Assembly: GCF_900104475.1 (NCBI RefSeq)
Contig: NZ_FNJR01000004.1
Coordinates: 1 to 64,000, forward strand
DNA length: 64,000 nt
DNA from: Actinopolyspora xinjiangensis
Lineage (GTDB): Bacteria; Actinomycetota; Actinomycetes; Mycobacteriales; Pseudonocardiaceae
Direction of reading: 5' to 3'
The notes under the pieces were generated by a model. The model had not been told where the DNA came from. It searched no databases and saw only the letters and a list, made by a program, of their open reading frames with translations. Position numbers and translations under genes: made by a program. Within the stretch, counting starts at the first letter, position 1; the number at the start of each line of letters is the position of its first letter. Of this stretch, positions 35,296 to 43,829 are shown in pieces.

Positions 35296-36507
35296 ATGAG
35301 CATCAACCCGACCCCCGCGATCCTGCAGTACCCCCGTATCCGCAAGTCCCCGTTCTTCTACGCTTCGCGCAGGCACGGAGTGGGGATGTACAGCGTGTAC
35401 AACCACACCTACCACGCCAGGCACTACGGTGACCCCGTAGCCGAGTACTGGCACCTGCTCAACGGCGTGACGCTGTGGGACGTCGGCGTCGAGCGCCAGG
35501 TGGAGATCACCGGACCGGACGCCTTCGAATTCACCAACATGCTGGTTCCCCGTGATCTGAACAAGTGCCGGGTCGGGCAATGCAAGTACGTGTTCATCAC
35601 CGCCGAGGACGGGGGCATCATCAACGACCCCGTGCTGCTGCGGCTCGGGGAGAACCACTTCTGGCTGTCGCTGGCCGACAGCGACGTGTTGCTGTGGGCC
35701 AAGGGGCTCGCCTACAGCATGGGGATGAACGTCCAGATCCGTGAGCCCGACGTGGGGCCGGTCCAGGTGCAGGGCCCGAAGTCCCGCGAGGTCATGGTGG
35801 ACCTGTTCGGGGAGTCCATCCAGGACATCCCGTACTACTACGCCGTGGACCGGCAGCTGGACGGCATGGACGTGATCGTCTCGCGCACCGGCTACACGGC
35901 CGAGCTCGGGTACGAGATCTACCTGCACAACGCCAGCCAGGACGGGGTTCGCCTCTGGGAACGGATCTGGGAGGCCGGCCGCCCCTACGACATGCGGGTG
36001 ATCGGTCCCTGCCACATCCGCCGCATCGAGGCGGGCATCCTCTCCTGGGGCTGCGACATCACCTACGACACCAACCCGTTCGAGGTCGGCTACGGCTTCG
36101 AGGCGACCTGGATGGTCGACCTCAACCAGGAGGCGGACTTCATCGGCAAGTCGGCGCTGACCCGGATCTACAACGAGGGGATCACCCGCAAGCTGGTGGG
36201 TGTGGCCATGGGCGGCCCCGAGGTGGGCAGCTTCAACGACGGCTCGATGATCGACACCTTCCCGGTCCGGGACCCCAACGGACTGCGCATCGGCGACGTC
36301 ACCTCCGCCTGCTACTCACCGAGGCTGGAACGCAACATCGGCTACGCGATGGTGCCGATCAGCTACCACGAGGTGGGAACCCCGCTCGTGGTGGAGACCC
36401 AGCACGGTCCGCAGGAAGCCGAGGTGGTGGAAAAGCCCTTCCTCGACCCGAAGAAGCAGATCCCCAAGCAGTTCGAACGGCAGGAAGAAGCGGCGGTGTC
36501 GAAATGA
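35296..36507 (+). CDS. GcvT/DmdA-like tetrahydrofolate methyltransferase
   Basis: 403 residues, a stand-alone GcvT-fold protein. It resembles the dimethylsulfoniopropionate demethylase (DmdA) branch more than true glycine-cleavage T protein: YNHTYHARHYGDPVAEYWHL and LWDVGVERQVEITGPD at the N-terminus, IRRIEAGILSWGCDIT with NPFEVGYG in the middle, and SACYSPRLERNIGYAM near the end. DmdA moves a methyl from DMSP to tetrahydrofolate, making 5-methyl-THF. Here it lies between dimethylglycine oxidase and MetF, so glycine betaine or another N-methyl compound is an alternative substrate. ATG 35296 has GAGGAG ahead. Its stop overlaps the metF start (ATGA). Subfamily is by recall; substrate is open. 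Confidence 0.85.
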   Translation: MSINPTPAILQYPRIRKSPFFYASRRHGVGMYSVYNHTYHARHYGDPVAEYWHLLNGVTLWDVGVERQVEITGPDAFEFTNMLVPRDLNKCRVGQCKYVFITAEDGGIINDPVLLRLGENHFWLSLADSDVLLWAKGLAYSMGMNVQIREPDVGPVQVQGPKSREVMVDLFGESIQDIPYYYAVDRQLDGMDVIVSRTGYTAELGYEIYLHNASQDGVRLWERIWEAGRPYDMRVIGPCHIRRIEAGILSWGCDITYDTNPFEVGYGFEATWMVDLNQEADFIGKSALTRIYNEGITRKLVGVAMGGPEVGSFNDGSMIDTFPVRDPNGLRIGDVTSACYSPRLERNIGYAMVPISYHEVGTPLVVETQHGPQEAEVVEKPFLDPKKQIPKQFERQEEAAVSK

Positions 36508-37349
36508 CGACGAACGCGCATCAACAGCTACAGCGTTACCTCCGCAACGCCCGCTACGAGGTGCTGCCACTGCGGGGGGTCGTCGAGCAGGTGCGGGAGC
36601 TGCCCGCCGGGACCACGGTAACGGTGACGTCCTCCCCCGCCAAGGGGACCGAAGCGACCCTCGACACGGCGGCGCGGCTGCGCGACGAGGGGATGCACGT
36701 GGTCCCCCACCTGGCGGCACGGCTGGTCAGGGACTCCGCCCACCTGACCGACCTGATGGCCCGCGTGGATGACCTCGGGCTGACCGAGGTGTTCGTCATC
36801 GCGGGGGACGCCGAACGCCCGGCCGGCAGGTTCACCGACGCGCTCTCGTTACTGCGGGGGTTGGAGGAGATCGGCACCAGGCCGTACCGGCTCGGGATCA
36901 CCGGTTATCCGGAGCAGCACGCTTTCATCCCGGATCGGATGACCATCCAGGCCACCGACGAGAAGGCACGTTACGCCGACTACATCGTCTCGCAGATCTG
37001 CTACGACCCGAACACGATCGCCTCATGGGTCAAGGGTATGCGGGCCAGGGGCGTCGAACTGCCGGTCTACATCGGTGCGCCGGGCTCGATCGATCCGAGC
37101 AAGCTGCTGCGTATCTCGATGAAGATCGGGCTGGGCCAGTCCATGCGCTTCCTGCGCAAGCAGCACGGCGTGGTGAGCAAGCTGCTGACCCGCTACACCC
37201 CGGAGAACGTGTTCGACGAGTTGTCGCCCTACATCGTGGATCCGGACTACAACATCGCGGGTTGGCACCTGTTCACCTTCAACGAGATCACCAAGACCCG
37301 GCAATGGGTCGTCGAGATGGCGGACCGGTTGCAGGAGGTGCCCGCATGA
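36504..37349 (+). CDS. metF: MetF-like methylenetetrahydrofolate reductase
   Basis: 281 residues with a TIM-barrel MetF pattern: VTVTSSPAKGTEATLD, then EVFVIAGDAE, RLGITGYPEQH and ADYIVSQICYDPNTI, ending WHLFTFNEITKTRQW. MetF normally reduces 5,10-methylene-THF to 5-methyl-THF using flavin. In a catabolic operon behind a DmdA-like methyltransferase, the reverse direction, feeding methyl-THF into oxidation, is more likely; this is inference. Start and stop overlap the neighbours by four bases (ATGA at both ends), so translation is coupled with the DmdA-like gene and fhs. It is divergent from housekeeping MetF. Confidence 0.85.
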   Translation: MTTNAHQQLQRYLRNARYEVLPLRGVVEQVRELPAGTTVTVTSSPAKGTEATLDTAARLRDEGMHVVPHLAARLVRDSAHLTDLMARVDDLGLTEVFVIAGDAERPAGRFTDALSLLRGLEEIGTRPYRLGITGYPEQHAFIPDRMTIQATDEKARYADYIVSQICYDPNTIASWVKGMRARGVELPVYIGAPGSIDPSKLLRISMKIGLGQSMRFLRKQHGVVSKLLTRYTPENVFDELSPYIVDPDYNIAGWHLFTFNEITKTRQWVVEMADRLQEVPA

Positions 37350-39043
37350 ACATGCCGTCCGACCTGGACATATCGCGCTCCTCGCCACGCAGGCCGCTGG
37401 AGGAGGTCGCAGCGGACCTGGGGCTGGCTCCCCATCTGCTGGAGCCGTACGGCCGGGACGTCGCCAAGGTCTCCCTGAACGCCCTCGACGAGCTCGGGGA
37501 GCGGAAGCGGGCCAAGTACGTCCTGGTGTCGGCGATCACGCCCACCCCGCTCGGCGAGGGCAAGACCACGACCACCGTCGGGCTCGGCCAGGCGCTGCGT
37601 CACCTGGGCAAGAGGTCGGCCGTGGCGATCCGGCAGCCGTCCATGGGGCCGACGTTCGGCATCAAGGGCGGCGCCGCCGGTGGTGGCTACAGCCAGGTGG
37701 TGCCCATGGAGGCGCTGAACCTGCACCTGACCGGGGACATGCACGCCGTCACCGCCGCCAACAACATGCTGGCGGCGATGGTGGACAACCACCTGCACAA
37801 GGGAAACGCTCTCGGGCTGGACCCACACCGCATCACCTGGCGACGCGTGATCGACATCAACGACCGGGAGTTGCGCAACGTGGTGACCGGGCTCGGCGGC
37901 AGTGCCGACGGGACGCCGCACCAGACCGGCTTCGACATCACCGCCGCGAGCGAGGTGATGGCGGTGCTGGCGCTGTCCAACTCGCTGCACGACATGCGTG
38001 AGCGGTTGGGGCGTGTCGTGGTGGGCTACACCTACCAGGGGAAGCCGGTAACAGCCGAGCAACTGGGCGCCGCGGGCGCGATGACGGTGATCATGCGGGA
38101 GGCGATCAAGCCCAACCTGATGCAGACCGTGGAGAACACGCCGGTGCTGGTGCACGCGGGACCGTTCGGCAACATCGCGCACGGCAACTCCTCGATCGTG
38201 GCCGACCGCATCGCCAGCAGGTGCGCGGACTACGTGGTCACCGAGGCCGGTTTCGGTGCCGACATGGGGGCCGAGCGGTTCTTCAACATCAAGTGCCGGA
38301 CTTCCGGGCTGCGGCCGGACGCGGCGGTGCTGGTCGCCACCGTCCGGGCGTTGAAGGCCCACTCCGGGCGGTTCCGCGTGGTGGCGGGCAAGGACCTCCC
38401 GGAGGACATGCTCGCCGAGAACCCGGAGGACGTGCTCGCCGGGGCCGACAACCTCCGCAAGCAGATCGAGAACCTGCGCCTGCACGGTGTCTCGCCGGTG
38501 GTCGCGGTGAACGCCTTCCCCACCGACCACCCCAGCGAGCACCGGGCCATCCGGGAGGTGGCCGAGGAGGCGGGGGCCCGGGTGGCCGTCAGCACCCACT
38601 TCACCGATGGTGGGAAGGGGGCGGTCGAACTGGCGGAGGCGGTCGGCGAGGCCGCCGAGGAGCCCAGCCGGTTCGAACTGCTCTACCCGGATTCCGCGGA
38701 CCTGCGCACCAAGATCGAGACGATCGCCACCAGGGTCTACGGCGCCGAGGGGGTCTCGTACGAACCGGCGGCGGCACGGGCGTTGCGGAGTTACGCGGAC
38801 AACGGGTTCGACTCGCTTCCGGTCTGCATCGCCAAGACGCACCTGTCGCTGAGCTCCGACCCCACCCTGCTGGGGGCTCCCACGGGGTGGACGCTGCCGG
38901 TCCGTGAGGTCCGCGCTTCGGTGGGGGCTGGTTTCGTCTACGCCATCTGCGGCGACATCCGCACCATGCCGGGGTTGAGCTCCCGGCCGGCCGCGGAGCA
39001 CATCGACATCGACGAGCACGGCGAGGTCGTCGGGTTGAGCTGA
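37346..39043 (+). CDS. fhs: Formate-tetrahydrofolate ligase
   Basis: 565 residues. The P-loop region TPTPLGEGKTTTTVGLGQAL and the RQPSMGPTFGIKGGAAGGGY segment are characteristic. The enzyme interconverts 10-formyl-THF, ADP and phosphate with THF, formate and ATP. At the end of a demethylation operon it can run toward formate and gain ATP. ATG 37346 overlaps the metF stop and has AGGAGG seven bases ahead. FolD, which links methylene- and formyl-THF, is not in the window and must be supplied from elsewhere. Followed by a strong hairpin. Confidence 0.95.
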   Translation: MNMPSDLDISRSSPRRPLEEVAADLGLAPHLLEPYGRDVAKVSLNALDELGERKRAKYVLVSAITPTPLGEGKTTTTVGLGQALRHLGKRSAVAIRQPSMGPTFGIKGGAAGGGYSQVVPMEALNLHLTGDMHAVTAANNMLAAMVDNHLHKGNALGLDPHRITWRRVIDINDRELRNVVTGLGGSADGTPHQTGFDITAASEVMAVLALSNSLHDMRERLGRVVVGYTYQGKPVTAEQLGAAGAMTVIMREAIKPNLMQTVENTPVLVHAGPFGNIAHGNSSIVADRIASRCADYVVTEAGFGADMGAERFFNIKCRTSGLRPDAAVLVATVRALKAHSGRFRVVAGKDLPEDMLAENPEDVLAGADNLRKQIENLRLHGVSPVVAVNAFPTDHPSEHRAIREVAEEAGARVAVSTHFTDGGKGAVELAEAVGEAAEEPSRFELLYPDSADLRTKIETIATRVYGAEGVSYEPAAARALRSYADNGFDSLPVCIAKTHLSLSSDPTLLGAPTGWTLPVREVRASVGAGFVYAICGDIRTMPGLSSRPAAEHIDIDEHGEVVGLS

Positions 39044-39063
39044 ACGGATACCACCGACCGGTC

Positions 39064-39101
39064 GTCGGGTCGTCGCCGTACGCGCACGGCGACGACCCGA
39101 C
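39064..39101. terminator. 16-bp perfect hairpin between fhs and ArsR gene
   Basis: GTCGGGTCGTCGCCGT (39064-39079) and its exact inverse (39086-39101) with a six-base loop. It lies between two convergent genes, so it can end transcription from both sides. Confidence 0.75.
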
Positions 39102-39125
39102 TCGTGTCGGGGACGTCTTCGGGCC

Positions 39126-39473
39126 CTACCGCTCCAACGAGGCCGGGTGCAGGTGCTCGACCCGGTTCACCGCCTCGTCCAGGAACTGCGCGACGTGCGA
39201 GTCGTAGAGCGAGTAGACCACCGCTCGGCCCGCGCGGTCCCCCTTGACCAGCCAGAGGGAGCGCAGCACCCGGAGCTGGTGCGAAACCGCTGACTGCCCC
39301 ATCCCCACGGCCTCGGCCAGCTGGTTCACCGACCGTGCTCCCTGCCGCAGCTCGCTGAGGATCAGCAGACGCGACGGGGTGGCCAGCGCCTGCAGCGTCT
39401 CGGCGACCGTGGCGGCCGACTCCTGAGTCAGTCGCGCGGTCGGGGTAGCAGCGTCGCGGAGTCCGTGACCCAT
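39126..39473 (-). CDS. ArsR/SmtB-family regulator
   Basis: 115 residues with the ArsR winged helix: ATPSRLLILSELRQGARSV, then LAEAVGMGQSAVSHQLRVLR and the wing GDRAGRAVVYSLYD. The C-terminal helix DSHVAQFLDEAVNRVEHLH resembles the alpha-5 metal site of SmtB/NmtR sensors (Asp, His, then two ligands 11 and 14 residues later), but the third position is arginine, not histidine; two histidines follow. It may sense a metal with altered geometry, or not at all. No metal transporter lies beside it; the Ohr gene upstream on the same strand has its own regulatory dyad. Confidence 0.87.
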   Translation of the reverse strand: MGHGLRDAATPTARLTQESAATVAETLQALATPSRLLILSELRQGARSVNQLAEAVGMGQSAVSHQLRVLRSLWLVKGDRAGRAVVYSLYDSHVAQFLDEAVNRVEHLHPASLER

Positions 39474-39688
39474 GAGCGCAGTCTATCGGGGGCCGCGGGG
39501 TCGTGATCGGCCAACGCCTCGGGTGTGGCGGGTACCGCTCGTCACCCCGCCGAACCGGGGACCGCCGGTCACAGCCGGGAAATGCTCCCGGAGCGGGCCG
39601 TCTGGACCGCCGCTCGGCGAGCCGTGACGAACGACCGGGCGTGAAAACAGCGATCTCACTCACATCCCGGTTCCGCGCTCCGAGGCCG

Positions 39689-40108
39689 TCATGCGACTTC
39701 GAGCTCGATGTCGACGTTACCGCGCACCGCGTTGGAGTAGGGGCAGACCCTGTCGGCCGCTTCGGCCAGTTCGAGCGCCCGCTGCCGGTCGAGTCCGGGA
39801 AGTCCGACGCGCAACGACAGGCTCAGCCCGTACCCACCGTCGCCGTTCGGCCCCATCCCGACTCGCGCGGTGACGGTGGACTCGTCCACGCTCACCCCGG
39901 CGCGGCGAGCCACCACCCGGAGGGCGCTGTGGAAGCAGGCCGCGTACCCGGCCGCGAAGAGCTGTTCCGGGTTGGTGGCCTCCTCCCCCGGGCCGCCGAG
40001 TTCCTTGGGCACGGACAGCCCCAGGTCGAGCACGCCGTCCGAGGAACGGGTGCGGCCGTCCCGCCCTTCGCCGCTGGCCGTGGCCTCGGCCGTGTACAAC
40101 GTCGTCAT
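39689..40108 (-). CDS. ohr: Organic hydroperoxide resistance protein (Ohr)
   Basis: 139 residues, Ohr/OsmC family, a thiol peroxidase that reduces organic hydroperoxides with electrons from a lipoylated partner. The two active cysteines are in AACFHSAL and RVCPYSNAVRGN. NPEQLFAAGYAACF is the Ohr rather than OsmC form. ATG 40108 is chosen because it gives the family start (MTTLYTAEATASG); the open frame runs further up through the promoter. Its promoter region has a dyad of the OhrR type but no ohrR gene is adjacent. Confidence 0.93.
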   Translation of the reverse strand: MTTLYTAEATASGEGRDGRTRSSDGVLDLGLSVPKELGGPGEEATNPEQLFAAGYAACFHSALRVVARRAGVSVDESTVTARVGMGPNGDGGYGLSLSLRVGLPGLDRQRALELAEAADRVCPYSNAVRGNVDIELEVA

Positions 40109-40171
40109 CGTCACTCTCCCGATCACCGGTCGGTTGCGTTGGGGTGGTCGCCCGGCGCGACCTTCCCACAA

Positions 40172-40207
40172 AAGATAGCGCAAAATTAAGTTGCGTGCAA
40201 TCCAATT
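40172..40207 (-). promoter_or_regulatory. ohr promoter with OhrR-like dyad
   Basis: Minus-strand -35 TTGCAC (40200-40195) and -10 TATCTT (40177-40172) with a 17-base spacer. The dyad AATT-N3-TTGC-GT-GCAA-N3-AATT (40184-40207) covers the -35 and spacer. AT-rich dyads of this shape are typical for MarR-type OhrR. Confidence 0.6.
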
Positions 40208-40269
40208 GGGCAATAAGTAACACGGGCAGCCCCGGGACCGATGTTCCGAGGACAAGCCTCGGAATCCGA

Positions 40270-42789
40270 TCAGTACTGGTCGAACCGCCCCACGTCGGTG
40301 ACCCGGACCACCGCGACACCGGCCTCGTCGGAGGCGGGCAGATCGATCTCGGCGCTGATGCCCCAGTCGTGGTCGCCCGAGGGATCGCTGAAGATCTGGC
40401 GCACCAGCCAGCGCTGGTCCTCCTCGGTGACCATGAACAGGCTCGGCCCCCGGGCGTCGGCGTCGGTGCCGATCTCGTCATGCTCGGCGAAGTACTCGTC
40501 CATCGCGGACTGCCACTCCTGGGCGGTCCAGCCTTCCTCGCCGTCGAGCTCGCCGAGCTCGTCGAAGCGCTCCCGGGCGGCGAGCTCCACGCGCCGGAAC
40601 ATGGCGTTGCGCACCTGGACCCGGAACGCCCGCTTGTTCTCGGTGAGCCTGGCGGGACCCTCGTCGACTGGTTCGCCCCCCGAGTCGTCCCTACCTGGGT
40701 TGCGCAGTCGCTCCCACTCGTCGAGCAGACTGGAGTCGACCTGGCGGACCAGCTCGCCGAGCCACTCGATGATGTCGCCGAGCTCCTCGCTCTTGGCGTC
40801 GTCGGGAACGGTGTGCCGCAGCGCCTTGTAGACGTCGGCCAGGTACCGCAGCACCAGTCCCTCCGAGCGGGCCAACCCGTAGTGGTTGACGAACTCCACG
40901 AAGTTCATCGCCCGCTCGTACATGTCCCTGGCGACGGACTTGGGGGAGAGCTCGTGCTCGGAGACCCACGGGTGCCCCTGGCGGTAGGTCTCGTAGGCGG
41001 CTTCGAGCATCTCGGCCAACGGCCGCGGATGGGTGATGTCCTCGATCATCTCCATGCGCTGCTCGTACTCGATACCCTCGGCCTTCATCCGCGCGATCGC
41101 CTCACCGCGCTCCTTGGCCTGCTGGGCGCCGAGCACCTGGCGCGGGTCGTCCAGTGTGGCCTCGATGACCGAGAGCACGTCGACCGCGTAACTGGACGAG
41201 GTCGGGTCGAGCAGCTCGATGGCGGCCAGCGCGAACGGCGACAGCGGCTGGTTGAGCGCGAAGTCGAACTGCAGGTCCATGGTCAGCCGGACCAACCTGC
41301 CCTGTTCGTCGGGCTCGTCCAGCTGCTCGACCACCCCGGCCGCCACCAACGCGCGGTAGATGGAGATGGCACGCAGCATGTGCTTGCGCTGGGAGGGACG
41401 GTCCTCGTGGTTGTCGGTGAGCAGCTCGCGCATGGCCGCGTAGGTGTCGCCGGGCCGGCTGATCACGTTGAGCAGCATGGCGTGGGTGACGTTGAAGCTG
41501 GAGGTCAGCGGCTCCGGCTCGGCCTCGACCAGCTTGTCGAAGGTCTTCTGTCCCCAGGAGACGAACCCTTCCGGGGCCTTCTTCTTGACGACCTTGCGGC
41601 GCTTCTTGGGATCGTCACCGGCCTTGGCCAGGGCCCGCTCGTTCTCGATGACGTGCTCGGGGGCCTGCACCACCACGTAGCCGTCGGTGTCGTAGCCCGC
41701 GCGTCCGGCCCGGCCCGCCACCTGGTGGAACTCCCTGGCCTTGAGGTGGCGGGTACGGCTGCCGTCGAACTTGGTCAGCCCGGTCAGCAGCACGGTGCGG
41801 ATGGGGACGTTGATCCCCACGCCCAGGGTGTCGGTGCCGCAGATGACCTTGAGCAGCCCCGCCTGGGCGAGCTGTTCGACCAGCCTGCGGTAGCGCGGCA
41901 GCATGCCCGCGTGGTGCACACCGATGCCGTGCCGGATCAGGCGTGAGAGCGTCTTGCCGAACCCCGCCGTGAAGCGGAAGTCGCCCAGCTTCTCCGCTAT
42001 CGCGTCGCGCTCGGCACGGCTGGCCACGTTCATGCTGACCAGCGCCTGGGCCTGCTCCACGGCGGAGGCCTGGTTGAAGTAGACCACGTAGATCGGGGCC
42101 TGCTGCCCCCGCAGCAACTCCTCGATGGTCTCGTGCAGCGGGGTCATCGCGTAGCGGAAGGTCAGCGGCACCGGACGTTCGGCCGAACTGACCACCGCGG
42201 TCTCGCGCCCGGTACGGCGCGTGAGGTCGTTCCGGAACCCGGTGACGTCGCCGAGGGTCGCCGACATCAGCACGAACTGCGCCTGCGGCAGCTCCAGCAT
42301 CGGCACCTGCCACGCCCAGCCGCGCTGGGGTTCGGCGTAGAAGTGGAACTCGTCCATGACCACCTGGCCGACCTCGGCGCGCTCACCGTCGCGCAGCGCG
42401 ATGTTGGCCAGGATCTCGGCGGTGCAGCAGATGATCGGCGCGTCCGGATTGACGCTGCTGTCGCCGGTGAGCATCCCGACGTTGTCGGCCCCGAACAGGT
42501 CCACCAGCGAGAAGAACTTCTCCGAGACGAGCGCCTTGATCGGTGCGGTGTAGAAGCTGCGCTGCTTGTTCGCCAGGGCGGTGAAGTGAGCGCCGACCGC
42601 GATCAGGCTCTTGCCCGAGCCGGTCGGGGTGCTGACGATCACGTTGGAGCCCGACACGACCTCCATGAGCGCCTCCTCCTGCGCCGGATAGAGGTCGAAC
42701 CCCTGCTCGCCGGTCCAGCCGGTGAAGCTGTCGAGCAGGGCGTCCGGGTCGGTGTCGGGCGTCGGGGGGAGCCGGTCGGTAAGCGTCAT
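40270..42789 (-). CDS. DEAD/DEAH-box helicase with DUF3516 domain
   Basis: 839 residues. Ski2-like helicase core: Walker A STPTGSGKS (about residues 53-61), the DEFHFY box, SATLGD, and motif VI QVAGRAGRAGYDTDG. The C-terminal half is the actinobacterial DUF3516 region with helical repeats, ending in an acidic segment and a short beta domain. Probably an RNA helicase; its target is unknown. The start ATG 42789 has GGAGAG ahead; the longer frame crosses the divergent promoter. A KKRRKVVKKKAPEG basic insertion lies between the helicase and DUF3516 parts and may bind nucleic acid. Confidence 0.92.
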   Translation of the reverse strand: MTLTDRLPPTPDTDPDALLDSFTGWTGEQGFDLYPAQEEALMEVVSGSNVIVSTPTGSGKSLIAVGAHFTALANKQRSFYTAPIKALVSEKFFSLVDLFGADNVGMLTGDSSVNPDAPIICCTAEILANIALRDGERAEVGQVVMDEFHFYAEPQRGWAWQVPMLELPQAQFVLMSATLGDVTGFRNDLTRRTGRETAVVSSAERPVPLTFRYAMTPLHETIEELLRGQQAPIYVVYFNQASAVEQAQALVSMNVASRAERDAIAEKLGDFRFTAGFGKTLSRLIRHGIGVHHAGMLPRYRRLVEQLAQAGLLKVICGTDTLGVGINVPIRTVLLTGLTKFDGSRTRHLKAREFHQVAGRAGRAGYDTDGYVVVQAPEHVIENERALAKAGDDPKKRRKVVKKKAPEGFVSWGQKTFDKLVEAEPEPLTSSFNVTHAMLLNVISRPGDTYAAMRELLTDNHEDRPSQRKHMLRAISIYRALVAAGVVEQLDEPDEQGRLVRLTMDLQFDFALNQPLSPFALAAIELLDPTSSSYAVDVLSVIEATLDDPRQVLGAQQAKERGEAIARMKAEGIEYEQRMEMIEDITHPRPLAEMLEAAYETYRQGHPWVSEHELSPKSVARDMYERAMNFVEFVNHYGLARSEGLVLRYLADVYKALRHTVPDDAKSEELGDIIEWLGELVRQVDSSLLDEWERLRNPGRDDSGGEPVDEGPARLTENKRAFRVQVRNAMFRRVELAARERFDELGELDGEEGWTAQEWQSAMDEYFAEHDEIGTDADARGPSLFMVTEEDQRWLVRQIFSDPSGDHDWGISAEIDLPASDEAGVAVVRVTDVGRFDQY

Positions 42790-43002
42790 CTCTCCTACAT
42801 CTTCCCTGTTCAGCTCGCGTGGTGGACATGTGGGGTCGAACACCGTGCTCCGGAGTCGTTTCGGAGCACCTTTCGCGTTACGTCCCCTCGTCCCCCGGTA
42901 CGGCCCTCCCCGGCCCACCACGACTCCCTCCCGGCGCCGCGCCCGCCGCCTCGCGGGCGAGCACACGTCCCGGCATCAACCGATCCAGCACCGAATGCGA
43001 CC

Positions 43003-43050
43003 TTGACAATAAGGCAACAACGGGCAGAATCAGTCATCAACAAAAATGAC
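43003..43050 (+). promoter_or_regulatory. Promoter and operator of the DeoR gene
   Basis: TTGACA at 43003-43008, CAGAAT at 43025-43030 (16-base spacer). Just downstream GTCAT (43033-43037) and ATGAC (43046-43050) form an inverted repeat, a likely autoregulatory site for the DeoR protein encoded next. Confidence 0.6.
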
Positions 43051-43067
43051 AACGGAGGAAAACAGGC

Positions 43068-43829
43068 ATGTACGGGGCGGAGCGCCGGCAACTGTTGGCG
43101 CAGCGGGTCCGCCGCGACGGTCGTGTCGACGTCGCCGAGGCGTCCGCGGAACTGGAGGTCGCGCCGGAGACCATCCGGCGCGACCTCGGCGCGTTGGAGC
43201 GCCGCGGCCTGGTGCGCCGCGTCTACGGCGGAGCGATCCCGCAGGAACGGCTCGACTTCGAACCCGGTGTCCCACAGCGCGACCAGACCGCCTCGGCGGA
43301 GAAGGACCGGGTGGCACGCGCCGCGCTGGACCTGCTGCCCGGTGAAGGAACCCTGCTGCTGGACACGGGAACCACGACGAGCAGGGTGGCGGGCCTGCTC
43401 CCACCCGAACGCGAACTGACCGTGGTCACCAACTCCCTGCCGGTGGCCAACCAGCTGGCGGGTCGGGGCAACGTCGACCTGCACCTGCTCGGCGGGCGGG
43501 TGCGGGGGACCACGCTGGCCGCCGTCGAATCCTGGGCGCTGGACGTCCTGGACGGGCTGACCGTCGACATCGGACTGCTCGGCGCGAACGGGTTCTCGGC
43601 CGCGCGAGGGTGCACCACCTCGGACAGCGCGGAGAGCGCGGTGAAGTCGGCGATGGTGCGGGCCTGCCGCAAGCGGGTGCTGCTGGCCGACCACACCAAG
43701 TACGGATACGAGCACTTCAGCCGCTTCGCCGCGATGTCCGACCTCGACGTGCTGGTCACCAGCAGCGGGCTGGACGACGCGGCGGTGTCGGAGCTGCGCG
43801 AGCGCGGAACGGAGGTGGTCCTCGCGTGA
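43068..43829 (+). CDS. DeoR-family regulator, FruR-like
   Basis: 253 residues. N-terminal helix-turn-helix (VDVAEASAELEVAPETIRRDLGAL) with YGGAIP wing, and the DeoR sensor domain with the phosphosugar-site pattern LLDTGTTTSRVA, VVTNSLPVANQLA and LGANGFSAARGCTTSD, ending ADHTKYG. Placed directly before a fruK relic with a GTGA overlap, it looks like the fructose-operon regulator FruR, normally answering to fructose-1-phosphate. With the operon broken its present target may be elsewhere. ATG 43068 follows a GGAGG site. Confidence 0.9.
   Translation: MYGAERRQLLAQRVRRDGRVDVAEASAELEVAPETIRRDLGALERRGLVRRVYGGAIPQERLDFEPGVPQRDQTASAEKDRVARAALDLLPGEGTLLLDTGTTTSRVAGLLPPERELTVVTNSLPVANQLAGRGNVDLHLLGGRVRGTTLAAVESWALDVLDGLTVDIGLLGANGFSAARGCTTSDSAESAVKSAMVRACRKRVLLADHTKYGYEHFSRFAAMSDLDVLVTSSGLDDAAVSELRERGTEVVLA

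Noticed and set aside
40144-41946. 600-codon plus-strand frame opposite the helicase
   Set aside because: The helicase motifs on the minus strand are complete; this frame has no motif and starts in the ohr promoter.
42790-42966. 59-residue N-terminal extension of the helicase
   Set aside because: No homology and no ribosome site. ATG 42789 has GGAGAG in place and gives the family start.
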